Positions 23,817-36,261 of a DNA stretch of 64,000 nucleotides are shown one piece after another. The notes under the pieces are model-generated. The model saw only the letters and a program-made list of their open reading frames with translations, had not been told where the DNA came from and made no database searches. The DNA comes from Ilyonectria destructans (Eukaryota; Ascomycota; Sordariomycetes; Hypocreales; Nectriaceae): the NCBI GenBank assembly GCA_020740775.1, contig JAHEWK010000001.1:1178001-1242000 (forward strand), given 5' to 3'. A program made the translations under genes and the position numbers. Numbering within the stretch: the first letter of the stretch is position 1; every line of letters starts with the position of its first letter.

Positions 23817-26787
23817 TTTGCTCTTCTTTTTGAAGATCTCGTGTAAACCATGTCCGTGGCCTTCATCTGTCCCGGGAGCTAGACTCCATTGTGTGTACCA
23901 CATCGCCAGGCGGGGCCGGGCCGTCGCTGTAGCGGCTCACTTGACGTCAGTGATGATACGTAACAATGGATCCGCATCTCCCTAGTCCATAGTATCGGGT
24001 CGAGTAGAGCTGGAGTCAATGCGATTGCCGGGGTGCCAACCTTTCTAATCCTTGTTGGCAATTGGGAACTTGAGCGACAGAATCGGCGCAGTTACGTTAC
24101 ACTCAACGCCTTACGTTTTCACATCAGCTTCGTTCTGCGGCATTGGTCTCACAAAAGGACTCCTCTTCAACCTATTTCGGGGCTTATGGGGACGGACTCC
24201 GAGGCTTTTCGGGCCATCTCCCTCGATCTAGTCAATTCCTCAGCTGGCCTTGAAGATCCTACGATCTAACTTAATGATCTAGTCAAGCTTAATAGTGACC
24301 TATCTGTCTCTTGCAAGGACTCTAAAATTGGGGACGGCGTGGATACTTAGCCAAGCCCAAGACGCTCTCAGACTCCTCTTGGACGTTGAGGGATCGACAT
24401 TTTTAGCCATCAGTTCGGCACAAAAAGCATTGTGGTTCCAGCACCGTGGGTTCCATTTGTCAAGAGAACAGGGCGAACGACAAGACCTACATCCGTGGGC
24501 AAGATAATTAGGAAGTGATTTGCAAACTCGACAAGGCCATGCGCGACTCTTCGGGGACGCCGGGTTGTAAATCCTGTGCCGCAGGTGCATGATGCGTCGA
24601 CATGAGAACGGCGCAGAGTACCTGCATACGAGCGACCACTGAAACATCTAACCCCTTTACGGCCAGTCGGAGAGTCATCCAGAGCGATCCAAATGGCCAG
24701 CAGCGTGTGACTAGGCATCGAGGCCTCACTACTCTCCCTGCATAAATGTATCGATGGCCATTCTCCGTCGATACATTGAACGCCTCGGCCACACCGACAC
24801 ATGATCAACCTGCACACCGACTCCACGAGCCTGTCACAATCCGGGCGAAGGGTCTCGGGGATTTTTAGCGAGGAAAATCTCACGTTCCTGCACGGTCGCC
24901 GGTGTAAATGCATCACAGGGCTGGGGATCTTCCGTATTACTGCAGGTAGAGGCGCCAGGGAAGCTGAACGCGGGCCCAACCACACCGTTCAATGACAAGG
25001 AGACCCATGGTTCTAAAAGCCCCATACACACACATTCCAAGACCCTAACGCGATTCTCCATGCTATTGCGCCTTTCGGGTGGTCACTTTCGGCGTGTGCT
25101 TCCTCCTGGTGATGAGGCTGTGCAACACGATGTGATGTAGGATACAAACGGCACTGGCGCCAAGCTTGTTACACAGAAACCACAATGGAGGGGTAGAAGG
25201 AAAATTGTTTCAAGGATGACGACGCAAATATAGCACATACAATGAGAGCAGCGAGCAGAAACGGTGTCACCGTACCCGAGTTGATGTTATGATTGAGAAT
25301 TGTTGCTAAGGGTTGTTAAGGCTGGTGTTGCGGCTCCGCGCGATCAAGCGTCGATCCCCGACAACAGGGGTCTTGTAATCCCGCTGTCAAGCCAAGTTAA
25401 CCCTTACATTCCCTGAAGATCGCCCTAATAAGCCCTTGAAGCCTGGTCGCTTTTGCGTTCCACGTCCCCGGTTTCTGGCGTTGGGTCTCGGCAAACAACA
25501 GTCGTCAACCAACGAACGAGCATCCAAAAGCCAAGAGTCCCATTGAACAATCCCCATCAGAAGTCACACCTTGCACAACATCAGCTGGACGGCTAGCAAC
25601 CCTCCGCAACCTAACTAAGGACTAGCTACATCCCGTGACAACATTTCCCTCCTACACTAGACCGTCCAAGCGGGATCCAGCTCATCCCCAGTTCAACGGA
25701 CCCCAATTGTCACTCCCTCTTCATCCTAGCACGCCCAACACTGACTACTCGACCCAGTCGAAATATCACATGTCACATTCTTGACAGACGCCAGAACAAC
25801 AGGTGATAGTCCATACTCGTGAAGAACTCAACCGACTTCCTCATCGGGCAGGTCCTTAGACAAAACGCTGCACTACCATGAAGCGCGTCGGGACGTTTTC
25901 CTCCGCCTCGCACGCACAAGCAATCCCGTATTGTATCGGCCGCTCGGTGATTATTCACTAGGCTATTTAGGATGCAAGGAACCGGTCTCCCCGTGCACCT
26001 TGTCCCTGTCTCCATGCATGTCCCAGGTCCCTATGTTCCTCTGAATCCGTCCGATCCCATGCCTGATCTCATGCTCCGTCCCCATTGATGAGCCGCGGAG
26101 CCGCGTCATGTTCCCTCCATTTCACTCCGACCACGAGCCCTGCTCTCAACGTCCTCGATACTCACGCAACCTGTCCGTGCTCAAGCCGGTCCGTTTCCCC
26201 CCTGGAATGTGTGTTCAACCCCATTGCTACACCTTATTGGCCATCTTCCCGCACTTTCCCGTTACAGCGGCCCGGTCAATGGGCTACTACATTACCCACA
26301 CTGGTGTCAGAACCCATTGGGTATATTGGCCTCACCCTGACGTGCCTCGGGTAGCAGTGCGTTGTACAAGGAGCCTCAAAGCGCCTCTCAGACTAGGCTA
26401 AAGACTTACTGGATGAGTGACTGCCGGCCCGGCCTCTAGTGAGGTATTGCGCCGGTACCCGTCTACCCTATCATTGAGCACAGTTTCCGAGAAAGTCGCC
26501 AGTCTTTGAGCCTCTCGCTATCTTTGAATGACTCTCAGACGTATGTTCCCGCGGTCTTACCAAAAACATCACTTAGCAGAGTGGATTAGCCGAGAGTCAA
26601 TGAATCAACGGCTACCAGCATCACGGACCGAGACCTTCCAGCCCTTACCTCCATCAATGGATAAGATTGAAGTATTTAAACAATACGAATCTCCTGTCAA
26701 ACAAGCAACACACATTCACTCCATCACAACACTCCTCCATCAACCTAATCTCCGTCCCAACAATCTTCATCCCCGCCTACTTTCGAA
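23817..26787. other. Long gene-free spacer
   Basis: About 3 kb without a supported gene. Open frames up to about 190 codons (for example 24410-24985 minus) overlap frames on the other strand, lack domains and lack a believable composition. No inverted repeats or transposase remnants were recognised by eye. The final 100 bases hold a TATTTAA box (about 26671) and an A/C-rich leader of the amidase gene. Confidence 0.55.
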
Positions 26788-28349
26788 ATGATGGAGCCGT
26801 GGAGTCTTACAGCCTCTGAGGCTCTCGCCCAGATCCGATCCGGCAACCTCACTGTAGAGGCCTATGCCACGTCAATGTTTGAGCGTCTTCGACAGCGCAA
26901 CGAAGCCGTTCGGGCATGGGTGTATCTCGACGAGGACTCTATCCTCAAGCAGGCCAAAGAGTTGGACAAGGTGCCCGTAGACAAGAGAGGCCCACTGCAC
27001 GGTTTGCCAATCGCGGTTAAAGATGTCATTTACACCAAAGGTACATACATCTACGACGTGATGCATATTCGGGCCGGGAATAGTTGCTCACATTGAGATA
27101 GACATGCCAACGCAGCACAACTCGCCCTTGTACCAGGGAAGTTTCCCCGAAGTCGACGCCGCCTCCGTCAGAATTCTCCGCCACGCGGGGGCTCTCATCC
27201 TTGGTAATTGTTCCACCCGCTCTGAATATCAACGTATTTACCAGATCCCGCATTCACAGGTAAGACAACCACCACCGAATTTGCCGCCATCCACATCGGC
27301 CCCGCTACCCGCAACCCGCACGACCCGACCCGGACGCCGGGCGGCTCCTCGGCCGGCTCCGGCGCCGCCGTCAGCGACTTCCAAGCCCCGATTGCCCTCG
27401 GCACGCAGACGGGCGGATCCACCATCCGCCCGGCCTCCTTCAACGGCATCTACGGCTTCAAGCCTACCTGGAACTCCATCTCGCGGGAGGGCCAGAAGGT
27501 CTATGCCTTGATCCTGGATACCCTCGGTCTCTACGCGCGCTGTATTGACGACCTTGTTTTGCTCGCAGATGTCTTTGACCTTGAGGATGATGAAGAAGAG
27601 ACCTACCCGTTCCATGGAGTTGAAGGCGCCCGCTTCGCCATCTGCAGGACTAGCGTCTGGGGCCACGCTGGTGAGGGCACTCGAGCTGCCATGGCCCGCG
27701 CCGCCACGCTTCTCAAAGCCCACGGCGCCATTGTCGAAGAGCTCGACCTCGGCGCCGACTTCGCTAACATGGAAGAATGGTACCGCGTCGTGCTTCATAG
27801 CGAAGGCCGCACGGCGTTCCTGTCCGAGTACCGCGCCGGTAAAGACCAGATCCACGACGTCCTCATCAGCCACGTCGAGAACGTCGACCAATTCAGCCAC
27901 AAGACGCAACTCGCTGCATTCGACGGCATCGCCGCACTGCGACCCCGAATGGACGAGATTGCAGGGCGATATGCAGCCATCATCACACCGAGTGTCCCGG
28001 ACGAGGCGCCGGTGGGCCTCAGGAGCACGGGAAGCCATGTCTTCTGCAGCATGTGGACGGTAAGAAATCCTCCCTCGTATCCTATCCCCTCGTATCCTAT
28101 CATTGTGTTCTACCCTGCCAGCCGGCCCAGCGGGAGCCGTCTTACTGGTACGGATGTAGGCTTACGTCGAGACAGGCGCTGCACAACCCGGTCATCAATG
28201 TCCCGGGGTTTCGGGGAGCCAACGGCATGCCCATCGGAGTGTCTCTGGTTGCTCCACGGTATCGGGACCGACATCTCTTGAAAGTTAGTAAGGCGGTCGG
28301 CGAGATCTTTGAGGCCGAGGGTGGGTGGAAGCGACAGGCGTATGAATAA
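26788..28349 (+). CDS. Amidase signature family hydrolase
   Basis: Exons 26788-27040, 27102-27203, 27260-28059 and 28176-28349 encode 442 residues; all junctions keep the frame. The Ser-cisSer-Lys triad of the amidase signature family is complete: Lys78 in LPIAVKDVI, cis-Ser148 in TPGGSSAGSG and nucleophile Ser172 in GTQTGGSTIRP. The spacing of 24 residues between the two serines is the family norm. The order of the following segment FNGIYGFKPT is also typical. Members hydrolyse carboxamides such as acetamide, indoleacetamide or fatty acid amides; fungal paralogues are numerous and the substrate is not predictable here. The protein is somewhat shorter than many members (about 450-550). Two start codons in tandem are present (26788 and 26791). 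No signal peptide is seen. Intron 3 contains a perfect tandem duplication. Confidence 0.9.
28072..28101. repeat. Perfect 15-bp tandem duplication inside amidase intron 3
   Basis: The unit CCCTCGTATCCTATC occurs twice head to tail within the 116-base intron, which is longer than the other introns of this gene. Confidence 0.95.
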
Positions 28350-29062
28350 TGGGCTGAGGGGGGTAGGTGAAGCCAAAAACATGATGTCAGAGGGGAGCGA
28401 TAGAACAATGACTTGATGCGGCGTAATCGAGAGAAGTTAATAGACAAGTGTAGACTCAGGCCTGAAAGAATTTGTCGTTTTCAATGACAATTTATTGCCG
28501 AACAAAAACATTGCTGTCCAAGATGGCCGTGTTTCCTTGTCAATAATACCCAGCTCAAGAAAAAAGTAAACATATTTCAATAAAAATAAATATTTGTGAG
28601 TTGGAGTAGACTAGAGTCTGGAACAGTATCCAGAGGTTCATATTACAAGCATGGAGCACGCGTCGAACGCATTAAATACATGTAGAAAGCGATGCGGATA
28701 TTCCACATCGGCTCAAGTTCTCTCGTCCGCTTTATTTTTCCCCCATCAGGCTGTGGACGATTTGCCTTACTGGTGATACCATAATTACCATGGCATACAT
28801 TTCCCCCGATATGCCGACAGCATGTTAAATTCGCTGTTGTGCTCGATAAGGCACCAAATACCCCGCCATCCGCTGCCGGTTTACATTTCATCCACCTCGT
28901 AATGCTGAGGACTACCAAGCTCTCAGCCATTAACCCGAGACGGAGTAAAGAAATAATGAAAACGCCGAGGATGTGGCCAAGCCAGCAGAAGAGGTAGTGC
29001 CCGGTCATTTATTATCAAACATGGTGTAAAAAAACGCCGAAGGTCGTGAGATGTTGAATGTC
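28350..29062. other. Convergent intergenic region
   Basis: The 3' ends of the amidase gene and the CDP-diacylglycerol synthase gene face each other here. No gene is supported; a minus-strand frame at 28643-29008 has no recognisable domain. Confidence 0.55.
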
Positions 29063-30729
29063 TCACCGCTTCAAGGGCATGAACTTGTCAATACATTCAA
29101 CGAACTATGATAATCGGTTAGTATTGAGAATGAGACTGGGATAATGAGAGTTAGCTTACCTCCTCGGGCATGATACCCTGGTTGCCAAGGTAGCGACCCA
29201 TGCTCTTGACGAGCTCCATCTGCTCATCAGGAGACAAGCTGGTAATGGCCGTCTCAAGAACAATACCGAGGTTGACCTTGTGGAGGGCGATGAAAGTGTG
29301 GTAGTACATGTACGCAAAGAAACCCATGATAAACTGGCAATCCATGCGATCGGTAATGCCACCGTGGCCGGGAATGGAGTCACCGAAGTCCTTGATCTTG
29401 AAAGTGCGCTTCAGGCCGGAGGCGAAGAAGCCGCCGAAGGGGGCGATAAGAGAGGCGAAAGTGGCGAGGACGAGGGAGTGAAGCTGCATAGGAGCAAAAG
29501 TGACAGAGAAGCTGGTCTTCTGAGGAAGGAAAAAGAACTCGGGCAGCTGGTAGGTCTTGGGGTGGAACACCGGGTTGGGGTCGCACTCGAGGCCAGTGAA
29601 GATAGTGGCACCAAGGTCCTAGGTCAGATATTAGGAGCTGCGTCCAAGACGAAGGGAAAGGAAAGCGATGGAGTCTCACATTGACAGGGCATATAAAGTA
29701 CTTGGAACGCATCATGACGTTGACGAGAAGGATGGCAAACAGAACAGTCATGATCCAGGCGCCAACGAAGCCCTCAACCGTCTTCTTGGGGGAGAGCTTG
29801 ATGAGCTGGGTGCGGCCAAAGGCAATGCCACAAATATAGGCGAAAATATCGTTCGTGATGACGAGGGCGGCGGGTAGGAAGAACCAGATCATGCCCTCGA
29901 AGACGTTGTTCATGACGAAATGGGCCTGAACGACAATGAGGTAGAGGGCCATGTGCGTCCAGGCAAAGTTGGTGAACTGGAACTTGTAGTTACCGGCCTG
30001 TAGGGAAGCGACGAAGCAGACGAAGCCTACGCAAATGTGTTAGTAGTGCCAGGCGAAAAGGAAGAGATCCAAGGATGACCAACCAAAGACATAGAGAATG
30101 AAGCTAATGAAGCGATGGTGGGTAGCCAGAGGTAGCAGCACCTTGTCGACGAGGACAATATGCTTGAAGTAGTAGATGACAGTCTCGCCGTAGAGGAAGT
30201 ACATAGTAGTCGCGAGCCAGTACCAGTTGAGGCTTTTGGTGGATCGCAGGGAACGGGCGCGGCTCGGGACGTTGGCGATAGCGATAACCTCCTTGAAGGA
30301 GACGATTTGGACGGCCGTGATGATCGTGATGATGTAGATGTGACCCATAAAGAGCGCGGAGAAGAAGAGGCCAAACATGACAAAGCTCCAGAAGGTGCGA
30401 GTGATGAAGTTGGCCTTCTTCTTCTCGTAATCGGCCTGTTTATCAGCTGCAGTGGGGGGCTTCTGTGTGACGGAAACGGCGCGCATGGTCAGCTTGGTTC
30501 CTCGCGGGTTGCGGTGGTTGTGGGTGGTCATATTGGAGTTTGGTGTTTTGGACGTCGACCCGTCGTCGGGCTGGGTGACACGTACCTCGTTGACAGTGGC
30601 AAGTTGGGCCAGGGCCTTGGCCTTGGAGGGAGATTGGCCATCATCACTCATGTCACTGAAGCTCGATCGTCGTCCATCGGAGCCATTTTGGCGGTTAGGG
30701 AACCTAACCCCTCTCTTTGACCGGGCCAT
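29063..30729 (-). CDS. CDS1: Phosphatidate cytidylyltransferase (CDP-diacylglycerol synthase)
   Basis: Minus-strand exons are 30729-30084, 30026-29680, 29618-29160 and 29104-29063, giving 497 residues. The enzyme makes CDP-diacylglycerol from CTP and phosphatidic acid in the ER membrane, the branch point to phosphatidylinositol, phosphatidylserine and cardiolipin. About 115 N-terminal residues are hydrophilic and disordered, followed by around seven or eight membrane segments. The family signature lies at about residues 398-425: SGLKRTFKIKD, then IPGHGGITDRMD, with all conserved Lys, Arg, Asp and Gly positions. The last exon encodes only 13 residues (FVECIDKFMPLKR). The first intron uses a weak donor GTTGGT, required to keep the frame. 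The single-copy housekeeping role is firm. Confidence 0.95.
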
Positions 30730-32572
30730 TGCGAAGATGTGGTGGGTGGTTTGTGTAGGGAGCGACGGGATTTTGCGATTTCGCTGTCACAGCGTGGTTT
30801 TAGCGACTTGTCTCGACCGGTCTCGCGCGTTGCGGCTGTGCGGAGTCGTATGAGGGTGCGTCGTCGGTCGTCGTCGTCGGCACAGCGTCGCGCGACTGCG
30901 GCAGGCTCGGAAGATTAAGTAGGTAGGGAGAGGAGAAGGGAACTCCGGAGCTTGCGGCCGGGGGTGAGCTGAGCTGAAAGAATCCCGGAGATGGGCGAGC
31001 GGCGTCTCGGAGTCGAGGCGGCAAGAGCGGGAGCGGGCTGCGGTCCGCGAGAGAGCCACGAGCGTGCGGTCGGGCTCGGAAGGGAAGGAGGGTTGGTCGG
31101 GAAGATGGTTGATGACGATGGGAAAAGTTGGAGGATGGCCGTTTCCCAATGTGGGTGGTGGGTTTTGCGCTGATGCTGACGCTGGCGCTGACGCTTGCGC
31201 TTGGCTGAAGCAGCCTAAAAAGCACTGGCGGAGCGGAGTTTTCCAGTGGGCGCGCGGCTGTGGCTTGACGTTTCCGGGGGTTTCAGCGTACAAATTAGCA
31301 CTGGAATGCACTGGAGGTAAGTTAAAATACAGCAGCTGCTACAGTGCGTCATCGGTGCATGTTCCACCCGGCCGCCAATCAAGGTCTTGATGACTTCAAC
31401 AGCGCCCGACAAGGCTACTTCGGAATTTGTTCTACGGAGTTTGGACTCGGGCTCGGCAGCTGGATGTTGCTGCCAAATCCCGACCGGGGGACGATGATAA
31501 GATACACAAAAGATACTGCATGCCCTTAGACTGGTCCGCATGTGCCGCCAGAGCGATGACTTAGCTACCTGCGTGCTAAGCCATGGATCGAGGCCTTACT
31601 TGGGAGCACGAGCCGAAGGACATGGACGCAGGGGCTGATTAGATGTGGGACTCGGAAAAGACAAGTACCCGGTCGCCGTTGGACTGCCCACGCCAAACGC
31701 AATGTGGAACCAAAGAGAAGAGATCTGTTGAGAGAGATCTGCGGAGTCCGCGAATATGGTCGTGGAATAGCCAAGTGAAGCTGGAAAAATGATTCGCCGA
31801 TTTTTTACGGTAATTAGTTGCGGTCTGGCTGGATTTGTGTGTTCAGATAGATACACCCTTGCATCGCGTTGCATTCAGAAGACAACACATCCTTCTCTCT
31901 GCAACTCTCTGCAACTCTCATGCCAGATCTACAGCTACTCTAGTGACGTCGCATAGTGGCCAGGTCTACGTAGCACTCATCTTCTTCCCATCCTTCTTCT
32001 GTGGGCATGAAAACGCCAAGCGCGTAATACTCCGTAGGTAATTTGCGAATCCGCGGAAGCCGGCATCCCATGCCCCAGAAGAAATCCCCACAACTTTTCT
32101 ACCTTGGCCTAGACCTGTTGTCTTGTCTTCGCCTCGCTTCCACGCTGCTTCTACGCGTTTAGCTGTGGCTGAAGGATGAGGGGAAATTGGAGATATTTAC
32201 TACGTCTTCATCCAGAGCACTTCCGAGATAAGATACCCGCACTGGCCTAAACAACCAAGAGAACTTGATACAGGGCCGTCGATGACGCACTTGGAGCTTT
32301 CACATGCTTCAGCACACAGAAAGGGGAGCGGAGATCCACACACACCTGCTGCGCCACGACCACCCGTCGTCATGCGCCCGATTTGCCCAGCTCAGCCACA
32401 AGTTTGTCTGCCGGGACAGCTTGACAGTACCCACGTGACCTCGCGACGCGTTCCTCTGGCCCCGTCTCGGACTCGCGAAACAATGCCAGGCTCTCGAACG
32501 AGGCGTCGGCTGACAATCTTCTTGGACAGCCTCGTTCAATGGAGCTGCTCCAACCTTTCCAATCCATGAGCC
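30730..32572. other. Divergent intergenic region
   Basis: The spacer separates the CDP-diacylglycerol synthase and Rad26-like genes. A 174-codon minus-strand frame (30787-31311) overlaps plus-strand frames and is Pro/Arg/Ser-rich, which suggests chance opening in a GC-rich leader. A short CTGACG-type imperfect repeat lies at about 31170-31205. Confidence 0.55.
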
Positions 32573-34979
32573 ATGGACCTAGACGAATTTTCCGACGATG
32601 GCCTTGACGACCTTCCCGATAACGCCCTGCAAGAGCTGGAAAACAATGCTATCCAGCTTACCCAAGGCCCCCGAAAAGCCCCATCTCAACAACCCGAATC
32701 CGCCTACACAGATGCAATCTGGGTCGAAGACGATGATCTCGATACCACAGAGGTGACTAATGATGTTGGGGAGCCTGTAGGGAGGCCGGTAGTGGACAAT
32801 ACGCTCCAGCAGTATTCCCAGCAACAACACCAACACCAAGAATCCCGACGATCCATCCCCCCGCTCCCCAACCCACGATGGGACCCGATTGTCCATCCTT
32901 CCAAGAGACAACCTGCCGGGCAGCCGCCACCTCGAATGCCCGGTGCTGCGGCCACGGATCAGCCCTTGTACACATCGCAGCAATTTCAGTCTCAAACGTC
33001 AAATCTGCATCGGCCTCAGGCAAGCCAGTTTGCTCGACCAGGACTCGCCCCGAACCACTACATCCCCTCCCAAAGCCAGCCAGGCGATGTTGTCTCGGCC
33101 CTTCAACAGCGGCTGCGGGCGCTCGAATCCGAACTCAACGCCGCCCGTGGCGAGGTGTCAATCATCCGAACCAACTCCTCCAAAGCCCAGCAGCAACATG
33201 ACGCAGAGGTCGCTCGCTTGAAGAAGCTCAATGCCGAACAATTGAGCCGGCAGGAACGAATCGCCGAAGCCGCCGTCGTCGCCGAAAAGAATGCCAACAC
33301 CGAGCTGCAGTTTCTACAAAGGGATATGAAAGAGGTTAATGACCGCACCCGAAGGAAAGATACCGTTGTGGCTACAGGGTCGGGCTTAACGACCCCGAAA
33401 AAGACATCCAAGACTTGGCGCGTTGCCGATGGCTTTGACGAGATGGACATCGTCTTGAGCCCGAGCAAGGGCCAAGGTCGTAATAAAAATGCCGGGTCAG
33501 TTGCTGCCAATGTGGGCGAGAGGACGCCAAGCAAAGGCAAACGAAAGCGACCAGCCCTGGACAGTCCTATTATGGCGCTGGAAACGCACATGAGTGACAT
33601 CGATGTTATTGACAAGGAACCGGAGCCTTCCACGGTGCAACCTCCCATTGTGATTGCTGCACCACCTAGTCTTCCCTTTGAGGTTTGTGTGGATGCCCCC
33701 TTTTCTCGATGCTTGACTAACAGATCTTGAGTTCTTACAACTGGTGCTGGACCATGGCTCCTTCCTGGATCAGCCTCCAACCTTTGAGGTCCTGTCTCGA
33801 TTCTCGTTCTCATCGGAACCCAACACCTCATTTGCAGCCTATATCTTCAAGAAGGTCCCCGTAATGGGCAATCCTCAACGTCCCATACAATTGTTAGTAG
33901 ACTTTGCCCACTTGGTTGTACAAATATGGACCCGCTGTGCGGACGAGCAGTACTGGGAGCCCATCAAGTACCTCGTCGCTCTCATAGCCTTTACGTTCCA
34001 ACTTCAAGCAACGGAGGTTGCTCCCTGGATTCTTACAGATCTCGCTCCTGTTGCTCAAGCAACCATATGCACTCTAGCTGAATGGAGGCATCGATTTCCC
34101 AACGAAGACCGTGTCAAGGATGAGCGATTCAGTTTGCTTGAGGAGCATATCAACATTACCGATATCCTATCTCTGCTCTATACGACTTCTCTGACATGCG
34201 CCACCGCGATAATGGAAACGGAGACGGGATTCGAATCAAAGGCGGCTCACTTCTGGAGGCACATCTCGCTTGATACGCCTCTCATGCTCCTTACGCCAAA
34301 ACAAGATCTCGCCGACATCCTTGGCATGCTGGACCTTTTGGCCACCTCATCCCTGCCGAGCTCGATCGGCCCCATCACGGATGAGAAAGACCCTCCTTTT
34401 GTCGCACGCATGATCATTGACAAAGTCGCGACTAAGTTGACTGAGTATCCTCGCTCGGCAATCACACCAGCTGAGAAACGCAGCGTGCGCCTTGCGGCTT
34501 TACGGACGCTCATAGCGTTCGCCCGACATCCCTTTGGCGCAATACAGCTCGCATCGCATAGTACCGCCCTTGCTCGCCTAGTCATTTGTCTGAGTTCATC
34601 CATAGACGAACTGTATGACCAGCCTATTCCATCAAGCATCCTACCAAATCTCTCGAGTGAAGGCGAGTCAGAGACACATTCAGCCTCCGACTCTTCTTCT
34701 GAACTCTATCGCATCATTTGCCAATGCGTCCACCTCATTCATGTGCTTGTCACAGGCCCACACACTGCAAACTTGGCCGACATCACCCAGAAACTGACCT
34801 CGGCACACGGTGGAAACCAGCGATACCTACTTGCTCTCGGAAGACTGGCCTTTGTGGAAGAGGATTTGGTGATGGAGTCAGGGATTGACGAGGACACAAT
34901 TGAGGCGGCTGCCGAGCTGCTGGAGATGGCGGTTACGCCGGATGAGGGCGAGGTTGTGAGCGAGGCGTTTGTGATGTGA
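32573..34979 (+). CDS. DNA damage checkpoint protein Rad26/UvsD (ATRIP homologue)
   Basis: Exons 32573-33682 and 33732-34979 give 785 residues. The N-terminus is acidic (MDLDEFSDDGLDDLPDNALQELE), as in ATRIP proteins that bind RPA. A Gln/Pro-rich part follows, then a coiled coil at about residues 170-260 (ALQQRLRALESELNAARGEV). After it comes the fungal Rad26 motif WRVADGFDEMDIVLSPSKG. The second exon encodes a mostly helical HEAT-like domain of about 415 residues. ATRIP/Rad26/Lcd1 recruits the ATR/Mec1 kinase to RPA-coated single-stranded DNA in the nucleus. The 49-base intron has a branch site GACTAAC directly followed by a CAG; the frame needs the next AG, at 33731. The family call rests on motif memory plus architecture. 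Confidence 0.78.
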
Positions 34980-35423
34980 AGATATATGTCATGGTTGGGA
35001 CATAACTCAAAAGTTTTATCCGATTTGGAACAGGAAAAATGTATTGTTGGGCGCTTAGATGGGGGCATAGTCTTTGGGAGTTGGTCATGGACATTGAATG
35101 ATATCACGTATAGGCAATGAAGACAGGGGTTTGGCGGCGGTTGGAGAACCGGGGCATTTATTCCATATTAACCATGGACACTTCAGACACGGAACCGATT
35201 ATGACTTCACGTGCCACACTCCTCTGTGTCAACATCAGGGAGCGAGATACCGCAATTCTAGAACGGTCAAACAAGTAGGTCATTGAGGTATTCATGTGCA
35301 TTCTTTTCTGTCCTTGCCTGATATCCTCGCCAGGCTCGTTCATATAGGAACAGATAATATCATTCAACACGTCAACGCCATCACTACCCAACAATTCCCC
35401 ACTCAACAGTTCCTGCAACCAAT
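34980..35423. other. Convergent intergenic region
   Basis: No gene seen; the minus-strand frame at 35158-35418 has no recognisable features. It holds the 3' ends of the two flanking genes. Confidence 0.55.
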
Positions 35424-36261
35424 CTAGCTGTTGTAAGAAACGTGGACGTGGTCCCTACGGCCGGTCAGTTTTCTGGTCAAATTTCACGATGCTCTCAGGG
35501 GACAACTTACCAGTGGTTCGCGGTCAGAGAGCCGCGGCCATCCATGCTGCGCCAGCTAGCCCAAGCCTTGGTCTTCTTGTCGACGGAGTATGTCCAGATC
35601 CTCTGGCCCCAGATGACATACTTGACGTCGAGGGCCTTGCGGTTGTTCATGACCCACTCGGCAATCTCGCGGCCTGAGAGAGTAGCATCCTGGAATACAC
35701 ATCAGCGTGGGGTTGTGAGAGACGCCCGAAGAGGGCACTTACACCACCGTGGTCAGAGATCATCATGTCGGTAGCCCGGCCGCAGCAGTGGTCGGAGCTG
35801 CCACTGGCGCCGCACGTGCAGTCGCGGACGCAGCCGATCTCGCGGACGCGGCCGGGGAAGGCGGCGACGATCTTCTTGGCGCCGGTGACGGCGTTCTTCT
35901 TGCAGGCGCCGACGGCCGGGATCTTGGGGGCCTTGTAGCCGCCGAAGCCGCGGGCGCTGGAGCTGCAGCACTTCATCTGGCCGGGGCCGGGGCACTGGTT
36001 GCTCGTCTTGCTGCCGGCGCAGTCCGACGTCCAGCGGCAGTTGCCCGCGCCGCCGGAGCCGCACTTGGGCTTGGAGCAGCACTTGACGTTGGCAGGGTCT
36101 TTGGGGCAGGCGCCCGAGATGGTGGTGCCGCCGGCCTTGGAGCAGGCCGACGTCGTCACGCACACGCCGGCGAAGCCACTCTTGCCGTAGCAGGGCTCGT
36201 TGACGGCGGCTTGGGCACTGACGGCGAGGAGGGAGACTAGGGCTGCGATGGAGAAGCGCAT
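35424..36261 (-). CDS. Secreted cysteine-rich protein with ARB-07466/VldE-like C-terminal domain
   Basis: Minus-strand exons are 36261-35743, 35689-35511 and 35454-35424, giving 242 residues. A clear signal peptide (MRFSIAALVSLLAVSAQA) is followed by two cysteine-rich modules (YGKSGFAGVCVTTSAC, NCRWTSDCAGSKTSNQC), each with CC pairs. The C-terminal domain has GRATDMMISDHGG, DVKYVIWGQRIWTY and the terminal NHWDHVHVSY. The final DHVHVS motif is typical of the ARB-07466/VldE-like fold, related to D-Ala-D-Ala peptidase-like metalloproteins, which are known from secreted fungal and actinobacterial proteins. The protein should be exported to the wall or medium. Activity on bacterial peptidoglycan is possible but not shown for this family. 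The last exon is just 31 bases. A TATA box lies about 110 bases upstream. Confidence 0.85.

Noticed and set aside
24410..24985. 191-codon minus-strand frame after the 5S gene
   Set aside because: No motif, and several shorter frames overlap in other phases; not enough to call a gene.
27238..28038. 266-codon minus-strand open frame
   Set aside because: Antisense shadow of the amidase gene.
30160..30720. 186-codon plus-strand open frame
   Set aside because: Antisense shadow of CDP-diacylglycerol synthase exon 1.
30787..31311. 174-codon minus-strand open frame upstream of CDP-diacylglycerol synthase
   Set aside because: Low-complexity composition and position fit a GC-rich leader or promoter rather than a gene.
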